Of a stretch of DNA of 64,000 nucleotides, positions 27,858 through 39,000 are shown piece by piece. The first letter of the stretch is position 1; the number at the start of each line of letters is the position of its first letter. The position numbers and the translations under genes are program-made. The notes under the pieces are model-generated. The model was not told the DNA's origin, did no database searches, and saw nothing but the letters and a program-made list of their open reading frames with translations. Source of the DNA: Stappia indica (lineage in GTDB: Bacteria > Pseudomonadota > Alphaproteobacteria > Rhizobiales > Stappiaceae); contig NZ_MBQE01000001.1 of assembly GCF_001696535.1 (NCBI RefSeq), positions 248,001 to 312,000 of the forward strand. The letters run 5' to 3'.

Positions 27858-27878
27858 GGCCCGGCGCGTGGCCGGGCC
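27858..27878 (-). other. Intercistronic hairpin between lipA and the Coq10-like gene
   Basis: Perfect 8-bp stem GGCCCGGC / GCCGGGCC with loop GCGTG, seven bases after the lipA stop. No T-run follows on the minus strand. It may be a stability or processing element, or a weak terminator. Confidence 0.55.
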
Positions 27879-27884
27879 GGAAGA

Positions 27885-28868
27885 TCAGGCGGAAGCGGCC
27901 TGCCCGAGCTTGGCGGCACGCGCGCGCTTCAGATCGGCGAAATCCTCGCCCGCATGATGCGACGAACGGGTCAGCGGGCTTGCCGAAACCTTCAGGAAGC
28001 CCTTGGCATAGGCGATCTTCTCGAACGCCGTGAACTCGTCCGGCGTCACGAAACGCGCAACCGCATGGTGCTTGGAGCTCGGCTGCAGGTACTGGCCGAT
28101 GGTCAGGAAGTCGACATCTGCGGTGCGCAGGTCGTCCATCAGCTGCAGAACCTCGTTCCGCTCCTCGCCGAGACCGACCATGATCCCCGACTTGGTGAAC
28201 ATGCTCGGGTCGATCTCCTTGACCTGCTGCAGCAGGCGGATGGAGTGGAAATAGCGCGCACCGGGACGCACCGTAAGATACTTGGACGGCACCGTCTCCA
28301 GATTGTGGTTGAAGACGTCGGGCCGCGCGCGAACCACCGTCTCCAGGGCGCCGGGCTTGCGCAGGAAATCCGGCGTCAGCACCTCGATGGTGGTCGAGGG
28401 CGCACGCTCGCGGATCGCCTGGATCACTTCGGCGAAATGGCCGGCGCCGCCATCGGCAAGATCGTCGCGGTCCACCGAGGTGATGACGACATGCTCCAGG
28501 CCCATCGTCGCAACGGCTTCGGCAACGCCGGTCGGCTCCTTCGGATCGACCGGACCCGGCATGCCGGTGCGCACATTGCAGAAGGCGCAGGCGCGGGTGC
28601 AAGTGTCGCCGAGGATCATGAAGCTGGCATGCTTCTTCGACCAGCACTCGCCGATATTCGGACAGCCCGCTTCCTCGCAGACGGTCACGAGGTTGTTCGA
28701 GCGCACCACCTGCTGCGTTTCCCGGTAGACGGGAGACGTCGGCGCCTTGACCCGGATCCAGGCAGGCTTGCGCTGGATCGGGTTGTCGGGCCGGTGGGCC
28801 TTTTCCGGGTGGCGGGGCCGCTCGGCCTGCGAGTTGCCCTGGGTGACCGTGTCGAGGAGTGTAACCAT
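27885..28868 (-). CDS. lipA: Lipoyl synthase
   Basis: Radical-SAM enzyme that inserts two sulfurs into octanoyl groups on lipoyl domains, such as those of PdhB and PdhC encoded nearby. The 327-residue product has the auxiliary-cluster motif [12 protein letters not shown] and the radical-SAM motif [11 protein letters not shown], plus the C-terminal SSHHAG segment with the serine that ligates the auxiliary cluster ([14 protein letters not shown]). The ATG at 28868 begins [12 protein letters not shown]. It belongs to the pdh-lpd cluster, linking cofactor synthesis to the enzyme complex. Confidence 0.97.
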   Translation of the reverse strand: MVTLLDTVTQGNSQAERPRHPEKAHRPDNPIQRKPAWIRVKAPTSPVYRETQQVVRSNNLVTVCEEAGCPNIGECWSKKHASFMILGDTCTRACAFCNVRTGMPGPVDPKEPTGVAEAVATMGLEHVVITSVDRDDLADGGAGHFAEVIQAIRERAPSTTIEVLTPDFLRKPGALETVVRARPDVFNHNLETVPSKYLTVRPGARYFHSIRLLQQVKEIDPSMFTKSGIMVGLGEERNEVLQLMDDLRTADVDFLTIGQYLQPSSKHHAVARFVTPDEFTAFEKIAYAKGFLKVSASPLTRSSHHAGEDFADLKRARAAKLGQAASA

Positions 28869-28922
28869 GGCACCTAAGTGTCGCTGTTGGGGTGAAAGGT
28901 CAAGCGGTTCCGCGCCGGTCTG

Positions 28923-29357
28923 CTATACCGCCGCAGCAGGTCTCATATAGCGTTTGAGCTGCGAAACGGCGGTCTCGCCGAGCGGCTGCGAGCGGCGGGT
29001 CGCTTCGTTGACCTGCACCACCACGCTGCGTGCCTTCGCCAGCGGCCGGCCGTCCTGGCAGATCACCTGCTCCAAAGTCACCGAACTGCGCCCGACGCTC
29101 GCCACCGCCGTACCGATCTCCACCGTGCCGGGCCACAGGCCTTCGGCAAGGAAGTCGAGCTCCAGCCGGGCGATCACGAAGGAGGCTCCCGGCTCTGCAA
29201 GTTCGCCGGCCACATGGAACAGGAGCTCCACCCGGCCGGTCTCCAGAAAGGTCGAATAGACCGCGTTGTTGACGTGTCCCTGCCGGTCCGTATCGCTGTA
29301 GCGCAGCTTGTCGCTCGTGCGCAGCGGATAGGCCTCGATGGGTGCCGGCTCGGTCAA
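28923..29357 (-). CDS. Hotdog-fold acyl-CoA thioesterase (YbgC/FadM type)
   Basis: A 144-residue 4HBT-family thioesterase that would hydrolyse acyl-CoA. The family motif is LRYSDTDRQGHVNNAVYSTF, with the catalytic Asp and the HVNN turn, followed by LETGRVELL. The start is TTG overlapping the TGA of the preceding GlsB-type gene (TTGA), with GGAAG upstream, so translation appears coupled. The substrate is unknown. Confidence 0.85.
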   Translation of the reverse strand: MTEPAPIEAYPLRTSDKLRYSDTDRQGHVNNAVYSTFLETGRVELLFHVAGELAEPGASFVIARLELDFLAEGLWPGTVEIGTAVASVGRSSVTLEQVICQDGRPLAKARSVVVQVNEATRRSQPLGETAVSQLKRYMRPAAAV

Positions 29358-29593
29358 CTGCGGATCTTCCGCCAGACGAACAGAAGCAGGATCGCCCCCA
29401 CAGTCGCCAGCACCAACTGGTCGATGAAACCGCCCGAAACGTTCAGCTTGAAGATTTCGGCGAGCTTGCCGCCCACCAGCGCGCCGATCAGGCCGACGAT
29501 CAGGCTGCCAAAGAAGCCGCCGCGGCTGTCGAGCACGCGATACGCGACGGCGCCTGCGATCAGTCCGATGATGATCCAGAGCAAGATGCCCAT
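29354..29593 (-). CDS. GlsB/YeaQ/YmgE family membrane protein (copy 1)
   Basis: A 79-residue protein with about three membrane helices and the glycine-rich family pattern GSLIVGLIGALVGGKLAEIF. Members are called transglycosylase-associated or stress-response membrane proteins, but their biochemical role is poorly defined. A second, more divergent copy lies directly upstream at 29651-29899. The downstream thioesterase start overlaps its stop. Confidence 0.85.
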   Translation of the reverse strand: MGILLWIIIGLIAGAVAYRVLDSRGGFFGSLIVGLIGALVGGKLAEIFKLNVSGGFIDQLVLATVGAILLLFVWRKIRS

Positions 29594-29610
29594 TATGTCC
29601 TCACCTGAGA

Positions 29611-29634
29611 ACCGGCCGGGTGGACCCGGCCGGT
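29611..29634 (-). other. Intercistronic hairpin between the two GlsB-type genes
   Basis: Perfect 11-bp stem ACCGGCCGGGT / ACCCGGCCGGT with only GG between the arms, 17 bases after the stop of the upstream copy. No T-run follows on the minus strand. Confidence 0.55.
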
Positions 29635-29650
29635 GTTGTCGCCCGGAAGG

Positions 29651-29899
29651 TCAGGCAATCACCCGCGCCACGAGCACCACCACCACGGCGCCGATCGCCG
29701 CAACGATGATCTGGTTCACGAAGGCATTGCCGACATTGATGCTGATGCCGGCCATGTTGAACAGGAAGCCACCGACGAAGGCACCGATCAGGCCGGTGAT
29801 CAGATAGCGCACGAGGCCGCCACCGCCGATCACCAGGCTGGCGAGCCAGCCGGCAATGAGACCGATGACGCACCAGATGAGGATGTTCTTGACGTCCAT
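29651..29899 (-). CDS. GlsB/YeaQ/YmgE family membrane protein (copy 2)
   Basis: An 82-residue integral membrane protein with the family pattern IGLIAGWLASLVIGG and LITGLIGAFVGGFLFNMAG. ATG 29899 is chosen because GGGGA stands eight bases upstream; the longer frame adds 13 poor residues. It is the first gene after lpdA in the same direction. It is diverged from copy 1 but has the same three-helix layout. Confidence 0.85.
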   Translation of the reverse strand: MDVKNILIWCVIGLIAGWLASLVIGGGGLVRYLITGLIGAFVGGFLFNMAGISINVGNAFVNQIIVAAIGAVVVVLVARVIA

Positions 29900-29992
29900 G
29901 TCGAAAGTCCCCGTTTGCAGGAAGGTGCGGTGAAGCACCCGCCGAGGGTAGACGCTTCATCGCGCAACTCAAGTTCGGACCGGGGCCTGTCC

Positions 29993-31441
29993 TCAGGCGT
30001 TGAGTACCCGGCCATAGGCGTCGAGCACGCTTTCCTTCATCATTTCCGACAGGGTCGGATGCGGGAAGATCGTGTGCATCAGCTCTTCCTCGGTGGTCTC
30101 CAGGTTCATGGCGACCACGAAGCCCTGGATCAGCTCGGTCACTTCCGCGCCGACCATGTGGGCGCCGATCAGTTCGCCGGTCTTCTTGTCGAAGATCGTC
30201 TTGATCATGCCCTGGTCCTCGCCGAGCGCGATCGCCTTGCCGTTGGCGGCGAAGCTGTAGCGGCCGACGCGGATGTCGCGGCCCTGCTCCTTGGCCTTGG
30301 CTTCGGTGAGGCCGACGGAGGCGACCTGCGGATTGCAGTAGGTGCAGCCCGGAATGCGGCTCTTCTCCATCGGATGGACGCCAGGCACGCCGGCGATCTT
30401 CTCGATGCAGATGACGCCCTCGTGCTCGGCCTTGTGAGCCAGCATCGGCGGGCCGGCGACGTCGCCGATGGCGTAGATGCCCGGCACGTTGGTCTTGCCG
30501 TAGCCGTCGATGACGATGCAGCCGCGGTCGGTCTTGACGCCGAGCGCCTCGAGGCCGAGGCCCTCGATATTGCCCTGGACGCCGACGGCGGAGATCAGGC
30601 GGTCGGCGGTGATCTTCTCGACCTTGCCGTCCTTGGTCTCAACATGCGCGGTAACGGAATTCGCGCCCTTCTCGACCTTGGCGACCTTGGCCTCGGTGAG
30701 GATCTTGAGGCCGCGCTTTTCCAGCTGCTTGCGGGCGAAAGCGGAGATCTCGGCGTCTTCCACCGGCATGACCTGCGGCATCACCTCGACGACGGTCACT
30801 TCTGCGCCCATCGAGCGATAGAAGGAGGCGAACTCGATGCCGATGGCGCCCGAGCCCATCACGACCAGCGACTTGGGCATGACGTCCGGCTTCATCGCCT
30901 CGAAGTAGGTCCAGATCAGCTCGCCGTCCGGCTCGATGCCCGGCAGGGCGCGGGGACGCGCGCCGGTCGCAACGATGATGTGCTTGGCGGTGTAGGTGCC
31001 CTCGCCCTTGACGCCCTTCGGCACCGGGTTCTGCGGCTCGACCACCGGCTTCGTCGACTTGCCGACACTGATCTCGCCGGGCTTGGTCAGCTTCGCCTCG
31101 CCCCAGATCACGTCGATCTTGTTCTTCTTCATCAGGAAGGCGACGCCGCCATTGAGACGGGCCGAGACGCCGCGCGAGCGAGCGACCACGTCCTTGACGT
31201 CGGCGGTCATCTTGCCCTCCAGCTTGAGGCCGTAGCTCTTGGCGTGGTTGGCGTGATCGAGGATCTCCGCGGACCGGAGCAGCGCCTTGGTGGGAATGCA
31301 GCCCCAGTTGAGGCAGATGCCGCCAAGATGCTCGCGCTCGACGATCGCGGTCTTGAGGCCGAGCTGCGCCGCACGGATGGCCGTGACATAGCCTCCCGGG
31401 CCCGAGCCGATGATGATGACGTCGTAGGACGTACCGCTCAT
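29993..31441 (-). CDS. lpdA: Dihydrolipoyl dehydrogenase (E3) of the pyruvate dehydrogenase complex
   Basis: Reoxidises dihydrolipoyl groups with FAD and NAD. The 482-residue product shows the FAD fold DVIIIGSGPGGYVTAIRAAQ, the redox disulfide GGICLNWGCIPTKALLRS, the NAD fold VVMGSGAIGIEFASFYRSMG, and the C-terminal catalytic pair in HTIFPHPTLSEMM. GGAGGACTTTTC precedes ATG 31441. There is no N-terminal lipoyl domain. It follows pdhC after a strong hairpin. Confidence 0.96.
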   Translation of the reverse strand: MSGTSYDVIIIGSGPGGYVTAIRAAQLGLKTAIVEREHLGGICLNWGCIPTKALLRSAEILDHANHAKSYGLKLEGKMTADVKDVVARSRGVSARLNGGVAFLMKKNKIDVIWGEAKLTKPGEISVGKSTKPVVEPQNPVPKGVKGEGTYTAKHIIVATGARPRALPGIEPDGELIWTYFEAMKPDVMPKSLVVMGSGAIGIEFASFYRSMGAEVTVVEVMPQVMPVEDAEISAFARKQLEKRGLKILTEAKVAKVEKGANSVTAHVETKDGKVEKITADRLISAVGVQGNIEGLGLEALGVKTDRGCIVIDGYGKTNVPGIYAIGDVAGPPMLAHKAEHEGVICIEKIAGVPGVHPMEKSRIPGCTYCNPQVASVGLTEAKAKEQGRDIRVGRYSFAANGKAIALGEDQGMIKTIFDKKTGELIGAHMVGAEVTELIQGFVVAMNLETTEEELMHTIFPHPTLSEMMKESVLDAYGRVLNA

Positions 31442-31514
31442 GAAAAGTCCTCCAGATAGGACGGCGGGCGCGCCGGAAGGCTGCACCCGGCGGAAACGGA
31501 AATGATGGCGAGAC

Positions 31515-31541
31515 GGCCGGCGCCGCCGTGCGGCGCCGGCC
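31515..31541 (-). other. Intercistronic hairpin between pdhC and lpdA
   Basis: Perfect 11-bp stem GGCCGGCGCCG / CGGCGCCGGCC with loop CCGTG, six bases after the pdhC stop. No T-run follows on the minus strand, so it is not a standard terminator. Confidence 0.6.
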
Positions 31542-31547
31542 TGCTGA

Positions 31548-32942
31548 TTACACCAGCATGCTCATCGGGTTTTCGATGAACTGCCGGAACGCAGACATCA
31601 GTTCCGCGCCGAGGGCGCCGTCGACCGCGCGGTGGTCCGTCGACAGGGTCACCGACATGACGGTGGCAATCGCCAGTGCGCCGTTCTTGACCACGGCGCG
31701 CTGCTCGCCCGCGCCGACCGCGAGAATGGTCGCGTGCGGCGGATTGATCACGGCAGCGAAGTCCTTGATCCCGAACATGCCGAGATTGGACACGGAGGTG
31801 GTGCCGCCCTGGTATTCCTGGGGCTGCAGCTTGCGGCTGCGGGCACGGCCGGCCAGGTCCTTCATCTCGTTGGAGATCGCGGACAGGGTCTTCTCGTCGG
31901 CACGGCGGATGATCGGCGTGATCAGGCCGCCGTCGATGGCCACCGCAACGCCGACATCGGCGTGCTTGTGAACCAGCATGCCGCCGTCGGTCCAGCTGGC
32001 ATTGGCTGCCGGCACCGCCTTCAGCGCCAGCGCATGGGCCTTGATGACCATGTCGTTGACCGAGAGCTTGTAGGCCGGCTTGCCGTCCTTGTCCTTCGGC
32101 GCCGCATCGTTGAGCTGGGCGCGAAGAGCCAGCAGAGCATCGAGCTCGCAATCCACCGTCAGGTAGAAATGCGGCACGGTCTGCTTGGACTCGGTCAGAC
32201 GCTTGGCGATGGTCTTGCGCATGTTGTCATGCGGCACGACCTCGTAGCTGCCTTCCTCGAAGAGCTTGAGTACCTGCGAGTCCGCCATGCCGGACGGCGC
32301 AGCGGCCTTGGGAGCCTGAGCCGCCGCGGCGGGCTTGTCGGCCGCAGCAGCCTTCGGCGCCTCCGCGCCCTTGCGCCCGGTGCCTGACTTCAGCGCCTCG
32401 TCCACATCGCGCTTGACGATGCGGCCATGCGGACCGGAGCCGGAGATCGCGGCAAGGTCGAGACCGTCCTGCGCGGCAAGCCGTCGCGCGAGCGGCGAGG
32501 CAAAGATGCGCTCGCCCTTGTCGCTGGCCGGGGCCGGCGGCGCCTTGGCGGGAGCCGCCTGCTGGTCAGCAGCCGGAGCGGACGGTTCCGACTTGGCAGC
32601 AGACTCGGACTTTGCCGGAGCCTCGGATTTCGCCGGAGCTTCCGCCTTGGCCGGTGCAGCATCGGCCTTCGCGGCGCCGTCGAGGGAGGAGGCATCCTCC
32701 CCCTCTTCCAGCAGCAGCGCGATGACCTCGTTGACCTTCACACCCTCGCTGCCTTCCGCAACGAGGATCTTGCCGACCGTGCCCTCGTCGACCGCCTCGA
32801 CTTCCATGGTCGCCTTGTCGGTCTCGATTTCCGCGATGACGTCGCCGGAGGAGACGGTGTCGCCCTCCTTGACCAGCCACCTGGCGAGATTGCCCTCTTC
32901 CATCGTCGGCGAGAGGGCCGGCATCAAAATCTTGATTGGCAT
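31548..32942 (-). CDS. pdhC: Dihydrolipoyllysine acetyltransferase (E2) of pyruvate dehydrogenase
   Basis: Core enzyme of the pyruvate dehydrogenase complex. The 464 residues comprise one N-terminal lipoyl domain with the lipoylated lysine in [17 protein letters not shown], an Ala/Pro/Lys-rich linker (about 90-145) with repeated KSEAPAKSE-like units, a peripheral-subunit binding domain ([20 protein letters not shown]) and the catalytic domain ending with [15 protein letters not shown]. It lies 15 bp after pdhB. Confidence 0.97.
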   Translation of the reverse strand: MPIKILMPALSPTMEEGNLARWLVKEGDTVSSGDVIAEIETDKATMEVEAVDEGTVGKILVAEGSEGVKVNEVIALLLEEGEDASSLDGAAKADAAPAKAEAPAKSEAPAKSESAAKSEPSAPAADQQAAPAKAPPAPASDKGERIFASPLARRLAAQDGLDLAAISGSGPHGRIVKRDVDEALKSGTGRKGAEAPKAAAADKPAAAAQAPKAAAPSGMADSQVLKLFEEGSYEVVPHDNMRKTIAKRLTESKQTVPHFYLTVDCELDALLALRAQLNDAAPKDKDGKPAYKLSVNDMVIKAHALALKAVPAANASWTDGGMLVHKHADVGVAVAIDGGLITPIIRRADEKTLSAISNEMKDLAGRARSRKLQPQEYQGGTTSVSNLGMFGIKDFAAVINPPHATILAVGAGEQRAVVKNGALAIATVMSVTLSTDHRAVDGALGAELMSAFRQFIENPMSMLV

Positions 32943-32957
32943 CGTCTCTTCCCCGCC

Positions 32958-34352
<1,395 letters not shown>

Positions 34353-34367
34353 CGTACGCTCCCGCGC

Positions 34368-35420
34368 TCAAAGAAGAATGTCGGTGTAGAGCTCGGATAC
34401 ATCCGGCTCCGGATCCGTCTGCGCGAACTCGGCGGACTCCGCCACGATCTCGCGCACCTCCTTGTCGATGGCCTTGAGGTCGTCCTCGCTCGCCCATCCG
34501 TTGTCCAGCAGACGCTTGCGAACCTGCTCGATCGGGTCGTGCTCGGTGCGCATCTTCTGGACCTCCTCCTTCGACCGGTACTTGGCCGGGTCGGACATGG
34601 AGTGGCCGCGATAGCGATAGGTGATCATTTCGAGGATGTACGGGCCCTTGCCCGAGCGGCAATGCTCGAGAGCCTTCTCGCTGGCCGCCATGACGGCACG
34701 CACGTCCATGCCGTCGACCTGCTCGCCCGGAATGCCGAACGAGGCGCCGCGCTGGGACAGATCCGTCGTCGCCGAGGCGCGCTCGACGCTGGTGCCCATG
34801 CCGTACTTGTTGTTCTCGATGACGTAGACCACGGGCAGCTTCCACAGCTGCGCCATGTTGAAGCTCTCGTAGACCTGGCCCTGGTTGGAGGCGCCGTCGC
34901 CGAAGAAGGTCATCGCGACCGCACCGTTCTCACGGTAGCGGTTGGCAAAGCCAAGGCCGGTGCCGAGCGAGACCTGGGCGCCGACGATGCCGTGACCGCC
35001 GTAGAACTGCTTTTCCTTGGAGAACATGTGCATGGAGCCGCCCTTCCCCTTGGAATAGCCGCCCCGGCGTCCGGTCAGCTCGGCCATGACGCCCTTCGGG
35101 TCCATGTCCATGGCGAGCATGTGGCCGTGATCACGATAGCCCGTGATCATCTGGTCGCCGTCCTTGGATGCCATGCGCATGCCGACGACGACCGCTTCCT
35201 GGCCGATGTAAAGGTGACAGAAGCCGCCGATCAGGCCCATGCCATAAAGCTGGCCGGCCTTTTCCTCGAAGCGGCGGATGAGCAGCATGTGCCGATAGGC
35301 ACCCAGTTCCTGCTCCTTGGTGAACTCTACGATCGCGGGCGACGATTTGGCCGCCCCTCCCTTCGACCGGGCAGCGCTCTTCGAGCGTGCACCGGAGGTC
35401 TTGCCAGACGTTCCAGCCAT
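34368..35420 (-). CDS. pdhA: Pyruvate dehydrogenase E1 alpha subunit
   Basis: Alpha subunit of the E1 decarboxylase. The 350-residue product has an N-terminal basic Ser/Lys/Ala extension, then LIRRFEEKAGQLYGMGLIGG, and the thiamine-diphosphate motif GDGASNQGQVYESFNMAQLWKLPVVYVIENN. Phosphorylation-loop-like residues YRYRGHSMSDPAKYRSKEEV are present, as in all type I alpha subunits. It is the first gene of the pdhABC-lpd operon; the AT-rich 195 bp upstream should hold the promoter. Confidence 0.97.
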   Translation of the reverse strand: MAGTSGKTSGARSKSAARSKGGAAKSSPAIVEFTKEQELGAYRHMLLIRRFEEKAGQLYGMGLIGGFCHLYIGQEAVVVGMRMASKDGDQMITGYRDHGHMLAMDMDPKGVMAELTGRRGGYSKGKGGSMHMFSKEKQFYGGHGIVGAQVSLGTGLGFANRYRENGAVAMTFFGDGASNQGQVYESFNMAQLWKLPVVYVIENNKYGMGTSVERASATTDLSQRGASFGIPGEQVDGMDVRAVMAASEKALEHCRSGKGPYILEMITYRYRGHSMSDPAKYRSKEEVQKMRTEHDPIEQVRKRLLDNGWASEDDLKAIDKEVREIVAESAEFAQTDPEPDVSELYTDILL

Positions 35421-35615
35421 GTCCCTCGTCTCGGTTTTGCGTCCCTTGCAGGACGGCGTTTCCCCTTCAGCAATCTAGCGGAAGGTACGCGAGGCGAAAA
35501 GTCAATGAAAGCCGGAAGTTGCCGACACAAGAATCGATTTATGATTTTGATATAAAAGGCATTTTTCAGATTTAACCGCAATTCGGTTCAATATACGTTC
35601 TGAACCGGATTTTGG
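35421..35615 (-). promoter_or_regulatory. pdhA upstream region with inverted repeat
   Basis: 195 bp, markedly AT-rich between 35515 and 35600. It contains the inverted repeat CGGTTCA-N10-TGAACCG (35584-35607), which begins 8 bp past the stop of the FtsB-like gene. The repeat could end transcription of that gene or bind a regulator of the pdh operon; there is no T-run. Confidence 0.4.
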
Positions 35616-36005
35616 TTATTCTGCAGAGGCATGGCTCGGACGCAGGATGGCAAGCTCCTGCGGATGGACCAGATTGAGGCTGGCACGCGCCCGCTCGTCG
35701 ATCATGTCCGGATCGAGGCTTTCAGGGCGCAGCAGCATCACGCGCCTCAGCAATTCTTCGCGTTCCCCGCGCACCACCGCAAGCTCTTTTTCGAGCTCGG
35801 CATAGCGATGCTCGATGCGGGCCTTGCCCACGAGACCGAGCTCGCCGTTCAGCGCGTGAAAGGCGAAGTAGGCGACAAGCCCCACGGCAATCGCGGGCAC
35901 CGTGAGGCGCTGGCGAAGGGTGCGGCGGCGGTAACGGGTGGAATTGAACGGCACGGAAGCGACCCGACTCGATACGAACAGTTCGACGGGACCACTATCG
36001 GCCAA
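35616..36005 (-). CDS. FtsB/DivIC-like septum formation initiator
   Basis: Short bitopic division protein: cytoplasmic basic N-terminus (RYRRRTLRQR), one membrane helix (about 35-52), then a periplasmic coiled coil (RIEHRYAELEKELAVVRGER, then EELLRRVMLLR). The C-terminal segment ARASLNLVHPQELAIL is the family signature in alphaproteobacteria. The start is uncertain: TTG at 36005 gives 129 residues; a GTG at 35957 would give 113, closer to relatives, but has no clear ribosome-binding sequence. It lies upstream of pdhA, as in other Rhizobiales. Confidence 0.85.
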   Translation of the reverse strand: MADSGPVELFVSSRVASVPFNSTRYRRRTLRQRLTVPAIAVGLVAYFAFHALNGELGLVGKARIEHRYAELEKELAVVRGEREELLRRVMLLRPESLDPDMIDERARASLNLVHPQELAILRPSHASAE

Positions 36006-36041
36006 CAGCCTTAATGGTTGGTTGCCGCCCGGGCGAAAGGC

Positions 36042-39000
36042 TCAGGCGGCAGCAGTTTCGGCCTCAGCAAGGCGCACCAGCTTGAGCAGGACGGCAGCGC
36101 TGCCCTTGAGCCGCTGCTCGGCGCTGTCCCAGTCGCGCACCAGAACCACCTTCTGATCGGGCCGGATCTTCGCCAGCACACCCTGCTCGGCGATATAGGC
36201 GACGAGCCCCGCCGGATTGGCGAACGAGCCATTGCGGAAGGCGATGACCACGCCCTTCGGCCCGGCGTCGATCTTCTCCACGTTCGCCCGGCGGCACAGC
36301 CCCTTGATGAAGACGATCTTCAGCAGGTGCTCGACTTCCTCCGGCAACGGTCCGAACCGGTCGATGAGCTCGGCGCCGAACGCATCGATCTCCTCCGGCG
36401 CGGAGAGATCCGCAAGGCGGCGATAGAGCGACAGGCGCAGCGGCAGGTCGGCGACATAGTCCTCCGGAATGAGAACCGGCGTGCCGACCTGGATCTGCGG
36501 CGACCAGGTCTCCTCGGCCTCGGTGTCGTCGCCGGTGCGCAGTTGTGCCACGGCCTCCTCCAGCATCTGCTGGTAGAGCTCGAAGCCGACCTCCTTGATG
36601 TGGCCCGACTGCTCCTCGCCCAGCAGGTTGCCGGCACCGCGAATGTCGAGATCGTGGCTGGCAAGCTGGAAACCGGCGCCGAGGCTGTCGAGCGACTGCA
36701 GCACCTTGAGCCGGCGGTCGGCGGTGGTCGTCAACGACTTGTTGGCCGGCACCGTGAAGAGCGCATAGGCTCTCGTCTTCGACCGGCCGACACGCCCGCG
36801 CAGCTGGTAGAGCTGGGCAAGGCCGAACATGTCCGCCCGGTGGACGATCAGCGTGTTGGCGGTCGGAATATCGAGGCCCGACTCCACGATGGTCGTCGAC
36901 AGAAGCACGTCGTACTTGCCCTCGTAGAAGGCGTTCATGACGTCTTCCAGCTCGCCCGGCGCCATCTGGCCATGCGCCACCGCGACCTTCACCTCCGGCA
37001 CGTTCTGCTCGAGGAAGGCCTTCTGGTCGGCAAGATCCGAGACGCGCGGACAGACATAGAAGCTCTGGCCGCCGCGATAGCGCTCGCGCAGCAGCGCCTC
37101 GCGCACCACCACCGGATCGAACGGCGAGATGAACGTGCGCACGGCAAGCCGGTCCACCGGCGGTGTCGCGATCAGCGACAGTTCCCGCACGCCGGTCAGC
37201 GCCAGCTGCAGGGTGCGCGGGATCGGCGTCGCCGACAGGGTCAGCACATGCACTTCGGATTTCAGCTCCTTGAGCTTCTCCTTGTGCTTCACGCCGAAAT
37301 GCTGCTCCTCGTCGATGATCAGCAGACCGAGATCGCGGAAGGTGACGCCCTTGCCGAGCAGGGCGTGGGTGCCGACGACGATATCGACCGAACCGTCGGC
37401 AAGACCCTTCTTGGTCGCCGCAAGATCCTTGGCCGGCACCAGCCGCGAGGCGTGGGCGACATTGATCGGCAGGCCCTGGAAGCGCTCGGAGAACGTCTTG
37501 AAGTGCTGGCGGGCCAGCAGCGTCGTCGGCACTACCAGTGCAACCTGACGGCCGGTCATGGCCGCGATGAAGGCAGCGCGCAGGGCGACCTCGGTCTTGC
37601 CAAAACCGACGTCGCCGCAGACCAGCCGGTCCATCGGGCGGCCGGACGCGAGATCCTCGAACACCGCATCGATGGCGTTGAGCTGGTCCTCGGTCTCGTC
37701 ATACGGGAAGCGCGTCGCAAACTCGTCGTAGACGCCTTCCGGCGGAACGATGGGCGGTGCCGTGCGCAGCGCCCGGGCAGCGGCGGTCTTGATCAGCCCG
37801 TCGGCTATCTCGAGGATCCGCTTCTTCATCCGGGCCTTGCGGGCCTGCCAGGCTCCGCCGCCCAGCTTGTCGAGCTGCGCCTCGGTGTCTTCCGATCCGT
37901 AACGGGTCAGAAGCTCGATGTTCTCCACCGGCAGGAACAGCTTGTCGCCGCCGGCATATTGCAGCTCGAGGCAATCGTGCGGCGCGCCGGCCGCCTCGAT
38001 GGTGCGCAGACCGATGAAGCGGCCGATGCCGTGGTCGACATGCACCACGAGGTCGTTCTGGGCAAGGCTTGCGGCCTCGGTCAGGACGTTGGCGCCCGAC
38101 GCCTTGCGGCGACGCTGGCGCACCAGACGGTCGCCGAGAATGTCCTGCTCGCAAATGACGGTCAGGCCGTCGACCTCGAAGCCCTGCTCGATGCCGAGCA
38201 CGGCGAGTGCTGCCATGCCCCTGGGCAGGCCCAGCGCATCGCGGTCGGTCGCAACCGGCGCGGCCCGGTCGAGCCCGTGGTCGGCCAGCACATGCGACAG
38301 GCGCTCGCGCGATCCTTCGCTCCAGCAGGCGATGACGATGCGGTCTCCGGCCTTGCGGCGAGCGCTGGCATGCGCCGCCAGCGCGTCGAAGACGTTGACA
38401 TCGCCGGCCGAGCGTTCGGCCGCGAAGCTGCGACCCTGCCGGCCGCCGAGTTCGAGCACCTGCTGCCCCGTGCCCGGCGGCACGTCGAAGGCCGAAAGCC
38501 GCAGACTCGCACCATCGGCAAGCGAGGTCGCCCACTCATCGCCCGTCAGATAGAGCGCATCCGGCGCCAGCGGCTTGTACGGCACCGAACCGGAGCCGCC
38601 GGCCTTGCCCATCGCGTCGACGCGCGCCTGGTAGTGCTCGGAGATCTGGTCCTGGCGCTCACGCACCACATCGTCGATGGACGACGACAGGACGAAAGGC
38701 ACGCCCGCGCAATAGTCGAACAGGGTGGCGAGTTGCTCGTGGAACAGCGGTAGCCAGTGCTCCATGCCGGCATAGCGCCGGCCTTCGCTGATCGACTGGT
38801 AGAGGATGTCGTCCCGGTCCGTCGCGCCGAAGCCCGCGACATAGCCCTTGCGGAAACGGGAGATCGCCTCTTCCGTCAGCACGACCTCGCTCATCGCGAC
38901 AAGATCGAGATGCTTGATCTGCCGCGTGGTGCGCTGGGTCTCGGTATCGAAGGTACGCAGCGACTCCAGCGTGTCGCCGAAGAAGTCGAGACGGACGGGC

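Noticed and set aside
36018-38753. 911-codon plus-strand frame opposite mfd
   Set aside because: Antisense shadow of mfd with no recognisable domain.
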